A stretch of DNA of 29,998 bases from CAVVYJ01 sp963752495 (GTDB taxonomy: Bacteria; Pseudomonadota; Gammaproteobacteria; Burkholderiales; Methylophilaceae). This document shows positions 14,697 to 22,247 of the stretch, piece by piece; within the stretch, counting starts at the first letter, position 1; each line of letters opens with the position of its first letter. A program made the position numbers and the translations under genes. The notes under the pieces are model-generated. The model did no database searches, was not told where the DNA came from, and worked only from the letters and a program-made list of their open reading frames with translations. The stretch covers positions 1 through 29,998 of the forward strand of contig CAVVYJ010000006.1 of the NCBI GenBank assembly GCA_963752495.1. The letters run 5' to 3'.

Positions 14697-15771
14697 AGCC
14701 GAACCATTAAAACGTAATTTAGCGCCTGGTGAGGTTGGTGCCTGCCAGTTTTTAAGTACCAACCCTTATGGCATCCCCGATTACTACGTAGTAGATTTGA
14801 CCGACCCATTAGATGCTACATCTAACCCATTTGTGCAGGATTTCCTTGCTAACAGTGGTAATCCGGGATATGACCTGAACGCGGCACTGGCGAGTTTTTC
14901 ATCCGGTGCTAGCCCAACAATACACAGAAACGGCGTACTCACTGCAGAATATGCGGCACATGCCAGCAGTTCTTTCAATTATTGGAGCAATATTCTCAAT
15001 ACATTTTTATTTGATGGGACATCTGTTCCACCACCTGACCCAGGACCAGTTCTCCCTAATGGAGATTTTGAATATCTAGCACCAGGTCTTTTTTATGATG
15101 TTATTAGAGGCAATGTTTTTGATATTGATCCTAATTCCCTTGAGGGTACTGGGGGTGTCAATTATTTTTACACGCCCGACGGAGTGAAACACATTGTGTT
15201 AAGCAATGCCCCAATCAATAAAGCTACCTGCCAAGGTTCTTCGCTTGATTTAACTGAGCTCGATGTAAATGGTCTTCCACAGGCCGTAGAGGGAAGGGTT
15301 CCTGGTGCAACCGGTGTGGTCGAAGGTGTTCCTGTGTCTGTTTTGTCTGATAACCACATCGACCAAATAGTAGATGGCGGTTCTATGCAGCTTAATTGGA
15401 ATCTGGAGCAGCATAAATTTATGGTTGGCCTATCGTTGGATTCTGCAACTGCCAGCTATAAAAATACGCAGCGCCTAGGTTTGTTTGATGAAGATCGTAA
15501 TGCGTACCTAGCGCCAGGCCAGATTCGCGATGAATATGCGGCTGCCGATGTGGATATTGCCAATAACAACTTTAAAGGGACATCTGTGACTAAAAGCCTG
15601 TATTTTAGTGAGACTTGGACACCAATTGAGACCTTGCACTTTACAGGTGCAGCCCGTTATAACCAGACCCACGTTAAGAATAAAGTAGCGACACGCACGC
15701 AGGGGGATTACTTTACACTGGCCAATATCGGGCCATGCCGGATTATTTTAACCTTTGCTTGGGTAGTGTAA
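14671..15771 (+). CDS. TonB-dependent receptor fragment 2: barrel interior
   Basis: Continues the receptor in the next frame from about YAHTDGFAEAEPLKR. It contains a long loop rich in Pro, Asp and Asn, then barrel strands with NHIDQIVDGGSMQLNWNLE and FSETWTPIETLHFTGAARY. It has no start codon with a ribosome binding site, so it is a continuation rather than a separate gene. The frame is lost near 15735. Confidence 0.6.
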   Translation, partial: YAHTDGFAEAEPLKRNLAPGEVGACQFLSTNPYGIPDYYVVDLTDPLDATSNPFVQDFLANSGNPGYDLNAALASFSSGASPTIHRNGVLTAEYAAHASSSFNYWSNILNTFLFDGTSVPPPDPGPVLPNGDFEYLAPGLFYDVIRGNVFDIDPNSLEGTGGVNYFYTPDGVKHIVLSNAPINKATCQGSSLDLTELDVNGLPQAVEGRVPGATGVVEGVPVSVLSDNHIDQIVDGGSMQLNWNLEQHKFMVGLSLDSATASYKNTQRLGLFDEDRNAYLAPGQIRDEYAAADVDIANNNFKGTSVTKSLYFSETWTPIETLHFTGAARYNQTHVKNKVATRTQGDYFTLANIGPCRIILTFAWVV

Positions 15772-16319
15772 ATAACTGCCCCACCACTGGCTACAGGCCT
15801 GGCAACGGTGCTAGATTGCTTAAACCGGCAGAGACTGAAAAGTTTAGCTTTTATTCGCTTAACCCTTCACTGGGTGCGACATGGCAAGCTAAAGAAAACC
15901 TCAATATTTTCGGCAACTGGGCGCAAGGCACACGCACGCCTAGTGTGGTTGAGCTGGGCTGTGCATTTGACCCACGACCATCCGGCTTTAAAGTGGCAGG
16001 CCCGGATAAAAATGGTAATGGACTGCCCGACCCAGAAGAATTGATTGACCTCCCAAAGAGTTTTGCCGAAAACCGCTCATGCACGCTGCCTACCACGCTG
16101 GCGGGCGACCCATTCTTGCCGCAAATTAAGGCGAATACTTTTGATGTAGGCTTACGCGGCACAATAGGCGAGAGTTTGCAATGGAATGTAGGCGCGTATC
16201 AGACTGACTTGAAAGATGATATTTATCTGGTAGCGGTGGGCGGTGCCAGTAGTTTCTTTCAAACCGTCGGCAAAACCCTAGGCGCGGGGTTGAGGCTGGC
16301 CTTTCCGGCAACTGGATAA
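15735..16319 (+). CDS. TonB-dependent receptor fragment 3: barrel interior
   Basis: Continues the receptor as MPDYFNLCLGSVNNCPTTG. Typical barrel motifs follow: LNPSLGATWQAKENLNIFGN, then the receptor-family hallmark WAQGTRTPSVVELG, KANTFDVGLRG and LQWNVGAYQTDL. The frame is lost near 16280 and again near 16316. Confidence 0.6.
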   Translation: MPDYFNLCLGSVNNCPTTGYRPGNGARLLKPAETEKFSFYSLNPSLGATWQAKENLNIFGNWAQGTRTPSVVELGCAFDPRPSGFKVAGPDKNGNGLPDPEELIDLPKSFAENRSCTLPTTLAGDPFLPQIKANTFDVGLRGTIGESLQWNVGAYQTDLKDDIYLVAVGGASSFFQTVGKTLGAGLRLAFPATG

Positions 16320-16967
16320 GTGGGGTTTCGGCATTAATTACGGGCTGACCGACGCCACCTTTCAAGACACTTTTGACATGATATCGAATCAGAATGCTAG
16401 CGCAACCCCATATACCACAGGGCTTGGTGACGAGGCATTCAGACTTATTACAGTAAAACCCGGTGATCGCATGCCGGGGGTGCCTTTACATAACCTGAAT
16501 GCCAGTGTGAGTTATGACGTTACACCCCAATGGCAAGTGGGTTTAAGCACAGTGACGCATTCTGGGAGTTTTGTACGAGGCAATGAAAACAACGCGCATA
16601 AAAAGGGTACAAGAGCCAATTGTAGGTGCAGGCGGTTCCGTAGTTGGTTACCGCTCTTTCACTAACCCGGGGAAAGTGCCGGGCTATACCGTGTTTAACT
16701 TTCAGACCAGCTATAAGTTTAATAGTGAGTGGGCAGCAAGTTTAGTAGTTAACAACGTTTTTGACAAAGAATACTTCAGTGCCGGGCGTTTGGGTGTAAA
16801 CCCGTTCTCGCCAAGCATACCAGGACCATTTGGTAGGTGGGGCGATAGGCCCGGGCGGGTGGAATCATAATTCAACTGATTGGCTCAGCAGTAATTTCTT
16901 GGCACCTGGAGCGCCACGTGGCATCTGGTTTAGCTTGAACTGGCAATTTGACCCGAATAAAAAGTAA
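16318..16967 (+). CDS. TonB-dependent receptor fragments 4-5: last barrel strands
   Basis: From 16318 the receptor reads as KWGFGINYGLTDATFQD and then VTPQWQVGLSTVTHSGSF in one frame. After an A-run near 16605 it moves to a second frame (NPGKVPGYTVFNFQTSYKF, then ASLVVNNVFDKEYFSAGR). A third frame from about 16860 gives GGWNHNSTDW and the closing LNWQFDPNKK. The final NNVFDKEYF and terminal aromatic strand are standard for TonB-dependent receptors. Confidence 0.6.
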
Positions 16968-17004
16968 TGAAAACGAGGGCTAAAAGAAGAAATAGCATAG
17001 GCAG

Positions 17005-17110
17005 GGCATTTGTGAACTGCCTTAAGCAGAATTCAACCGCAACCGCATTAGTTCTTACAAGGCGCTAAACGAGTTGTGGTGAATTGGTGTTGCAGGCAGC
17101 CACAAATGCC
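17005..17110 (+). repeat. imperfect inverted repeat spanning the leader of the 17141 gene
   Basis: GGCATTTGTG-aa-CTGCC (17005-17021) is the reverse complement, except at the short aa/c junction, of GGCAG-c-CACAAATGCC (17095-17110). The second arm is the local hairpin of the leader element, so the two arms could form alternative RNA structures. The function is unknown. Confidence 0.5.
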
Positions 17111-17114
17111 TGCT
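17085..17114 (+). promoter_or_regulatory. stem-loop mRNA leader element shared with xoxF
   Basis: GCAGGCA (17092-17098) and TGCCTGC (17107-17113) form a perfect 7-bp stem around GCCACAAA, 27 bases before the ATG at 17141. Twenty-six of 30 bases match the xoxF leader. No copy of the 56-bp promoter module is found upstream of this gene, so it may be transcribed from the receptor promoter or from an unrecognised one. Confidence 0.6.
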
Positions 17115-17140
17115 AATTGTAACGTAAAAAAGGAAATATC

Positions 17141-18205
17141 ATGAAAAACGTTAAATTGAAGTTAGCCGTATTTGGAGCATTAGGGTTAATGTCTGCCCAA
17201 GCGATGTCCTTGGGGTTGGTCAATATCCCAACGACGGGCTTTGCAACCAGTGCATACACTTTGTGTAACACGACAGGTAATTTTGGTTCGGGTAGTGTAG
17301 GTAATGGAAACCCACCAATAAATCCCACTGCAGGCGCTAACAATACTTGTGCGATTATTCTTACTGCACCAGTTACTGATACAAAATCCCCTGAAACCAA
17401 TTATGCTTTAGTTACTTCGGCGACAAGGTCGTTGGTTGTGAATAACATCTACACAGGCAGCACCAACAAGACAGTAGGTAGTATTTTGGAGGTGGTATGG
17501 CGTAAACCTGCGGCATCTGCCCCTGTTACTGCGACACCTATGTGTATTATTGGTACTAAGGTAACTCTTACAAATGTTGATTACAACACGGTAGAGGCAG
17601 GTAGTCAGCGTTTTGAGGTAAATGATCTGGCACGTGGCGGCTTGAGTGGTTTAGCGGTAGATGCTGGCTATGCAATTATTCAAAGTACAAACTCTCCAGT
17701 TTATCGCATTGGTAGAGCTTATACTTCGGTACAGCATCGCGCTACAGCTCCTGGTGATACTGGCGGCGCTATTGCAGGCGTAAATTATCTGGATTTACCA
17801 GGTCTTGGCGCTACCGCAGTTTCAATTAATGGGGTAAACCGTTATAACGCTCCTCCACTTACAACGGCAAAAGCTTTGCCACTTCCTAACCCTGTTTTGC
17901 CTGCTGAGCAAGATGCTGGCGTGAATGCGGCATGGGTTGATTTTACTTTTGATGTGAATGCTGTAGATGATGATGGCAGTACAAACCCTGCGTCTGCAAT
18001 GACATACGTAAAAGTGGCTTGTAATAACGACAGTGCAGCAACAATCAACTCAACCGTTGCACCGGCTGGTTGGTCAAGAGAGGCTGGTGCGTTACGCGTA
18101 CGCCAAACTGCGCAGGAAAAAGCACCGTTTATTTCAATCAGTACAAGAGGGTATGTCTTGCCAGGCCAGCCTGCAGTAACCCCTGCTAATGTTGCCCCAT
18201 TTTAA
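17141..18205 (+). CDS. exported protein of unknown function
   Basis: I do not recognise this 354-residue protein. AAAAGGAAA precedes the ATG. It has a signal peptide (MKNVKLKLAVFGALGLMSAQAMS) whose GALGL core resembles that of XoxF. The mature part is rich in Thr, Ala, Asn, Gly and Val, with no membrane segment. It has four Cys (in YTLCNT, NNTCAI, TPMCII and VKVACNND), enough for two disulfides, and an acidic patch VNAVDDDGSTNP. The composition suggests a beta-rich secreted or periplasmic protein. It lies between the receptor and the RTX gene and shares its leader element with xoxF, so co-expression with the lanthanide genes is likely. A binding or accessory role is inference. Confidence 0.75.
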   Translation: MKNVKLKLAVFGALGLMSAQAMSLGLVNIPTTGFATSAYTLCNTTGNFGSGSVGNGNPPINPTAGANNTCAIILTAPVTDTKSPETNYALVTSATRSLVVNNIYTGSTNKTVGSILEVVWRKPAASAPVTATPMCIIGTKVTLTNVDYNTVEAGSQRFEVNDLARGGLSGLAVDAGYAIIQSTNSPVYRIGRAYTSVQHRATAPGDTGGAIAGVNYLDLPGLGATAVSINGVNRYNAPPLTTAKALPLPNPVLPAEQDAGVNAAWVDFTFDVNAVDDDGSTNPASAMTYVKVACNNDSAATINSTVAPAGWSREAGALRVRQTAQEKAPFISISTRGYVLPGQPAVTPANVAPF

Positions 18206-18240
18206 TATGGTGAGTTAAGAAAATATTGGCAATCAGTCTC

Positions 18241-18262
18241 GCAACGGGCTAACCCCCGTTGC
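18241..18262 (+). promoter_or_regulatory. intergenic hairpin between the unknown exported protein and the RTX gene
   Basis: GCAACGGG and CCCGTTGC form a perfect 8-bp stem with loop CTAACC. No T-tract follows (GTTTAGAAG), so it is at best a weak terminator. It may be an RNA processing or stability element setting the relative levels of the two genes. Confidence 0.5.
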
Positions 18263-18293
18263 GTTTAGAAGAAATTTTTGAGGAGTATTTAAG

Positions 18294-19283
18294 ATGGCTA
18301 TTAAAATTTTTAACGCAGTTGAGACGGAATATACCGGCACACTAGATGCCGATTTGATTATTGGAAACAACTTAGGTAATTTTATTGATGCGGGCGATGG
18401 TAGTGATATTGTAGTAGGCGGATCTGGATCAGACACAATACTGACTGGTGCTGGAGATGATGGGATATTGGGTGGTGGCGGAGATGATTTAATTGATGCG
18501 GGCGAAGGCAATGATGTCGTTGACGGTGGCTCTGGAGTAGACTTTATTATCGGCGCGGATGGAGATGATTTCCTGTCCGGCGGTGATGGTGATGACATTA
18601 TTTTTGGTAACGATGGTGACGACGTATTAATTGGCGGCGCTGGAGCAGATGTACTTTTTGGTGAAGAAAGCTCGTTGGGCGACGAAACCGTTGATGGAAA
18701 CCTATATTTTGTTGGTTCAGATGACGTGGCGGTTGGCGATGATGGCAATGATACTTTTGTGATAGGCGCTGAGCTTGATTCAACAAATATTGTTATTGAA
18801 GCTGGTGTTTCTGAGTTGGATAATGAAGGTGAAGAAGCCCGTTATATGGATGTGGAAGAAAACGAAGACACGGGTGAGCTATTCGTTTTTGATACGCTAA
18901 CTGGTATGCCTGTTGAACTTGAAGACCTCGAAATGGCCGAAGAAACCGAAACTGATGTTCGCTTTAATATTGTCACTCGCCCAGGTTCAAGTGCCATCAG
19001 CACATTTGCTTCCAGCATCGCAGGTTACAACGCGGTTGATACTCTAGAGTTTACGCAAAGTGGTGAGTTTGAAACAATTGCATTTACTGGAATTGAGCGT
19101 ATTGAACTAGCGAGTGGTGTGAACATTACGCTTTCGGCTGAGCAATTGTTAGAAAATGGTGAAACTACTGGCAATGAGTTCTTAAACGCCGGCACTCACA
19201 TCTACGGTGTGGCTGGTGGCCCTGCAGAAACTGTTACGCTTGAGCTAGAGTTTCTAGACACTGAGGTCCTGCAGAATCTGTAA
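18294..19283 (+). CDS. RTX calcium-binding protein, N-terminal part
   Basis: A 329-residue acidic protein starting at an ATG behind GAGGAG. There is no signal peptide, as expected for type I substrates. Residues 15-125 form a glycine/aspartate-rich block of RTX nonapeptides (GDGSDIVVGG, GAGDDGILGG, GEGNDVVDGG and GDGDDIIFG are examples), which fold into a calcium-binding parallel beta-roll. Lanthanides can often occupy such calcium sites, so metal choice is open. After this comes an acidic domain. The frame ends inside a tandemly duplicated segment near 19264-19304, and its natural continuation is the next entry. With the exporter at 4111-8534 it is the obvious secretion substrate. Confidence 0.8.
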   Translation: MAIKIFNAVETEYTGTLDADLIIGNNLGNFIDAGDGSDIVVGGSGSDTILTGAGDDGILGGGGDDLIDAGEGNDVVDGGSGVDFIIGADGDDFLSGGDGDDIIFGNDGDDVLIGGAGADVLFGEESSLGDETVDGNLYFVGSDDVAVGDDGNDTFVIGAELDSTNIVIEAGVSELDNEGEEARYMDVEENEDTGELFVFDTLTGMPVELEDLEMAEETETDVRFNIVTRPGSSAISTFASSIAGYNAVDTLEFTQSGEFETIAFTGIERIELASGVNITLSAEQLLENGETTGNEFLNAGTHIYGVAGGPAETVTLELEFLDTEVLQNL

Positions 19284-19314
19284 CGTTTAGAGCTCGAGTA
19301 TGCTAGATACTGAA
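19213..19314 (+). repeat. tandem duplication of about 51 bp at the RTX frame break
   Basis: The segment from GGCCCTGCAGAAACTG (about 19218) is repeated as GGTCCTGCAGAATCTG (about 19265). Corrected, the two copies would encode GPAETVTLELEFLDTE and GPAESVTFELEYLDTE. The second copy differs by one apparent missing base at the junction and two extra bases, and this breaks the frame. Confidence 0.6.
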
Positions 19315-20502
19315 TTTGTGCCTGCAGATACCATTGTGGGTGCAACGCCAGTGACTTATTCAGCGTCTGAATTGCAGTTTGATGATTACACCGTTGCTAA
19401 CTTGTTCCATAACGTTGATATGATTTACGATGCTAGTGAAGGTTTGGCAGGCAGCTATGTGCGCATTGATGGTGCTAATGAATCAGCTGGTGCTTCTGAA
19501 ACAGTAGAAGGTAGTGAAGGTGTAGATAATGCCACCATGCGTCTAGGTGATGATGTGTATCACGGTAACGGCGGTAATGACTTGCTGATCGGTCACGGCG
19601 GTGCAGATAAATTGTATGGTGACGAAGGCAATGATATTTTCGTGATTGGCGGTTTTGGCAGTGGCGTACAAGGCACCACCAGCAAAGCAGATGATGGCAA
19701 TGCAGAGTGGGTGGCAGGTGATTTGATTGTGGGCGGTTTGGGTGTTGATACTTTACGTATCACTACCGGCATTGGCGCTGACACACAAGCTAACGGTACG
19801 ATTGTGTTGAACAATGCTAACTTCAAATCCATGGAAGTGGTGCAAGTGGGTGGTACAGCAGGTCGCTTGAATGTGGAAAACGCGGCATTGCAATTGCTGA
19901 ACGACCACTACTACCACCGTGCTAACAGTTCGGTTTCTGATTTATCCAACACCTTAGGTAACAACGGTGGCACTATCAATAATGTGGTGGTAGATGCTTC
20001 TGGCGTGACAACTAACGGCTTGCGTTTTGAAGGTAATGCCAATACACAAAAATTTATTGGTACAACCAAAGCTGACGTGTTTGTGGGTAACGGCGGTAAC
20101 GATACCCTAACTGGCGGCGGCGGTGCAGATAAGTTTGTGTTTGGTAAAGTGTATGAGCAAATTGTGACTGGTTCATCTACCAGTGTCCAAACTTATACTA
20201 ACACTGCATTTAACTTAACCGGTGTGGATACCATTACTGACTTTACGCGTACTGGCGTTAATCGTGACAGAATCGAATTGAACGATGACCAGTTTGCCGT
20301 TTTGGCTGGTGGCATTACCAATGCCAACGTAAAAGCCAATGCAACAGGTACTGCAACCGATGCAAATGACTATTTGGTGTTTAACACTACCACCAAAATG
20401 TTGAGCTACGACGCAGATGGTAACGGTGCCGGTGCAGCAGTAAATATTGCAACGCTGACAGGGGTAGCTACCTTGAACGCGTCTGACTTTATTATTGCTT
20501 AA
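19300..20502 (+). CDS. RTX protein, C-terminal part with type I secretion signal
   Basis: A 400-residue continuation of the preceding frame; the ATG at 19300 has no good ribosome binding site. It carries two more RTX clusters (YHGNGGNDLLIGHGGADKLYG and FVGNGGNDTLTGGGGADKFVFG). It ends in the classic type I secretion target region: VDTITDFTR, RIELNDDQF, MLSYDADGNGAG and a terminal LNASDFIIA. Such domains are recognised by PrtD/HasD-like exporters. Joined to the upstream part it would be about 735 residues. No protease, lipase or pore-forming domain is evident, so a binding or surface-layer role is more likely than a toxin. Confidence 0.8.
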   Translation: MLDTEFVPADTIVGATPVTYSASELQFDDYTVANLFHNVDMIYDASEGLAGSYVRIDGANESAGASETVEGSEGVDNATMRLGDDVYHGNGGNDLLIGHGGADKLYGDEGNDIFVIGGFGSGVQGTTSKADDGNAEWVAGDLIVGGLGVDTLRITTGIGADTQANGTIVLNNANFKSMEVVQVGGTAGRLNVENAALQLLNDHYYHRANSSVSDLSNTLGNNGGTINNVVVDASGVTTNGLRFEGNANTQKFIGTTKADVFVGNGGNDTLTGGGGADKFVFGKVYEQIVTGSSTSVQTYTNTAFNLTGVDTITDFTRTGVNRDRIELNDDQFAVLAGGITNANVKANATGTATDANDYLVFNTTTKMLSYDADGNGAGAAVNIATLTGVATLNASDFIIA

Positions 20503-20511
20503 GGTGAATTA

Positions 20512-20541
20512 AGCGGGTGGGGTTTCCCCTCCCGCTTTTTT
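20512..20541 (+). terminator. strong intrinsic terminator after the RTX gene
   Basis: An 11-bp stem with one mismatch (AGCGGGTGGGG with CCCCTCCCGCT), loop TTT, then a run of T to 20541. It separates the RTX unit from the following pseudopilus operon. Confidence 0.88.
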
Positions 20542-20575
20542 ACCAATCAAACTACAAATACCGAGATGTATCGAA

Positions 20576-21037
20576 ATGCTAAATTTAACTTCACAAAAAC
20601 TTAAACAAATTAACAACAAGAAAATGATTCCACTTCAACTTGGATTTACTTTGCTTGAGCTTTTGGTGGTCATGGTGATTATTGGTCTGCTGGCTGGTTA
20701 TGTAGGCCCAAAGTATTTTTCACAGATTGGAAAATCGGAACAGAAAACCGCAAAAGCGCAGATAGAAGGCTTTGGTAAAGCTTTGGATAACTATCGTATA
20801 GATGTTGGACACTACCCCACAACAGAAGAAGGGTTAGCAGCACTCAACGCCGCGCCAAATAGCGAGCCTAAATGGAAAGGGCCCTACTTAGCCAAAAAAT
20901 TGCCGGCTGACCCATGGGGTAAACCTTACCAATACAAAATGCCTGGTGAGCATGGAGATTATGATTTATGGTCATTAGGCGCTGATGGAAGCACAGGCGG
21001 AAAAGATGAAAACGCCGATGTGCTGAGTTGGGAATAG
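20576..21037 (+). CDS. gspG: GspG-like major pseudopilin
   Basis: A 153-residue pseudopilin. The prepilin peptidase site is G|FTLLELLVVM with Glu at +5, followed by the hydrophobic N-terminal helix. The C-terminal globular part has the full GspG pattern: GHYPTTEEGLAAL, WKGPYL, LPADPWGKPYQY, then SLGADGSTGGKDENADV, the calcium-binding loop of this family. The ATG at 20576 gives a long leader of 23 residues; an internal ATG at 20624 would give a more usual short one, and neither has a strong ribosome binding site. It is the first gene of the secretion operon. No prepilin peptidase gene lies in the window. Confidence 0.92.
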   Translation: MLNLTSQKLKQINNKKMIPLQLGFTLLELLVVMVIIGLLAGYVGPKYFSQIGKSEQKTAKAQIEGFGKALDNYRIDVGHYPTTEEGLAALNAAPNSEPKWKGPYLAKKLPADPWGKPYQYKMPGEHGDYDLWSLGADGSTGGKDENADVLSWE

Positions 21038-21050
21038 CAATTTATATTAA

Positions 21051-22247
21051 ATGAAATTTACGTTAAAAATCGCACAGGGTGAGGCTGTAAATATACTGGC
21101 ACTTGAGGCCAGTAACGCTTCGCAGGCGCGCACATTGGCAGAGGCACAAGGTCATCATGTGCTATCGGTTCGAAGTGCGGGCGATATTTTTGCAAGCTTG
21201 CATTTTGGCAGCTTAAAAACGCCTAAGTTTAATTTAATGCTGTTTAGCCAAGAGTTGCTCGCTTTGCTGGAATCCGGCCTGAGTCTGATTGAATCGATTG
21301 AGGCGTTGGCGGAAAAAGAGCAAAACCCCGAAGCAAAAGCAGTGCTCACTCAGCTAATGGAATCGTTGTATGAAGGTTTGCCGTTTTCTAGCGCATTAGA
21401 AAAAGTGCCGCACGTGTTCACACCACTTTATGTGGCGCTCATCCGCAGTAGCGAGCGCACGGGCGACATGGTGCAAGCACTTGGCAGGCATGTGGCATAT
21501 CAAACGCAAGTGGATGCTGTGCGCAAAAAAATCGTCACTGCATCTATTTACCCAGTGTTGCTGATAGTCGTGGGTGGGTTGGTGGTGCTGTTTTTGCTGG
21601 GTTATGTAGTGCCAAAATTCAGCACAATTTACGAAAGCACAAATGCTGATTTGCCGTGGATGTCGCAAGTGTTGTTGAGTTGGGGGCGCTTGCTGCACGA
21701 GCATGGCAAAGAAACTTTACTTGCATTTATTGCGCTGGTTAGTGCGCTGGTGTTTTTATTAAGCAGGCCCGCAGTGCGTAGCGCAATCATGGCTAAAGTC
21801 TGGCAGATTCCCGCATTGGGTGAAACTATGCGCATTTACCAGCTGGCAAGATTTTACCGCACGCTGGGTATGCTTTTGCGCGGCGGTATTCCCTTGTTAA
21901 CAGCCATAGGCATGGTGTCATCATTATTGCAGCCGCTCCTTCGCAGCAACTTAGAAAAAGTTGCGAACGATGTGCGCGAAGGAAAGCCGCTTTCAAGCGC
22001 CATGGAGTTGCATGGCATGACCACTTCTATTTCAATCCGTATGCTGCGCGTGGGCGAACGCACCGGCCAAATGGGCGAAATGATGGAGCGCATTGGCGCA
22101 TTTTATGACGATGAAATTGGCCGCGCCGTAGAGTGGTTTACTAAATTGCTTGAACCTACTTTGATGATAATCATCGGCTTAATTGTGGGGTTGGTGGTGG
22201 TTTTGATGTATATGCCGATTTTTGAGCTGGCGGGATCGATTCAATGA
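21051..22247 (+). CDS. gspF: GspF/PilC-like inner membrane platform protein
   Basis: A 398-residue polytopic membrane protein with two T2SSF repeats, each containing the conserved pattern (FSQELLALLESGLSLIESIEAL and ARFYRTLGMLLRGGIPLLTAI). Membrane helices are near 170-195, 215-235 and the C-terminus (LMIIIGLIVGLVVVLMYMPI). It anchors the assembly ATPase and pseudopilus in the inner membrane. Its stop overlaps the predicted gspE ATG (ATGA). Confidence 0.92.
   Translation: MKFTLKIAQGEAVNILALEASNASQARTLAEAQGHHVLSVRSAGDIFASLHFGSLKTPKFNLMLFSQELLALLESGLSLIESIEALAEKEQNPEAKAVLTQLMESLYEGLPFSSALEKVPHVFTPLYVALIRSSERTGDMVQALGRHVAYQTQVDAVRKKIVTASIYPVLLIVVGGLVVLFLLGYVVPKFSTIYESTNADLPWMSQVLLSWGRLLHEHGKETLLAFIALVSALVFLLSRPAVRSAIMAKVWQIPALGETMRIYQLARFYRTLGMLLRGGIPLLTAIGMVSSLLQPLLRSNLEKVANDVREGKPLSSAMELHGMTTSISIRMLRVGERTGQMGEMMERIGAFYDDEIGRAVEWFTKLLEPTLMIIIGLIVGLVVVLMYMPIFELAGSIQ

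Larger units (their letters stand above)
13320..16967 (+). pseudogene. TonB-dependent outer membrane receptor, reading frame interrupted about six times
   Basis: Outer-membrane receptor whose pieces together would encode about 1,200 residues. I choose the ATG at 13320 behind GGAGAGG (13304-13310). The signal peptide ends near QQAYA. An Ala/Gln-rich extension of about 130 residues follows, then a plug domain (NVQSITAKEIKE, VTYRGFTAGPQ, FDGIRVNEPFGD, FGLNTLGGAF) and a beta-barrel. The barrel ends in an aromatic strand (LNWQF) and a stop at 16965-16967. The frame changes near 14665, 15735, 16280, 16316, 16615 and 16850; at least some sites are homopolymers, and the correct protein can be read across each. 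So either sequencing errors or a very recent pseudogene. Its own shared-type promoter and the adjacent xoxF make it a candidate lanthanide (metallophore) receptor, analogous in role to LanA and LutH. Confidence 0.75.

Noticed and set aside
18241..18262. Intrinsic terminator before the RTX gene
   Set aside because: The stem is good but no T-tract follows, so it is listed only as an intergenic hairpin.
18294..20502. RTX toxin (pore-forming or lipase/protease)
   Set aside because: No hydrophobic pore region, acyl-transferase partner gene, HExxH or GxSxG motif was seen; only repeats and a secretion signal.
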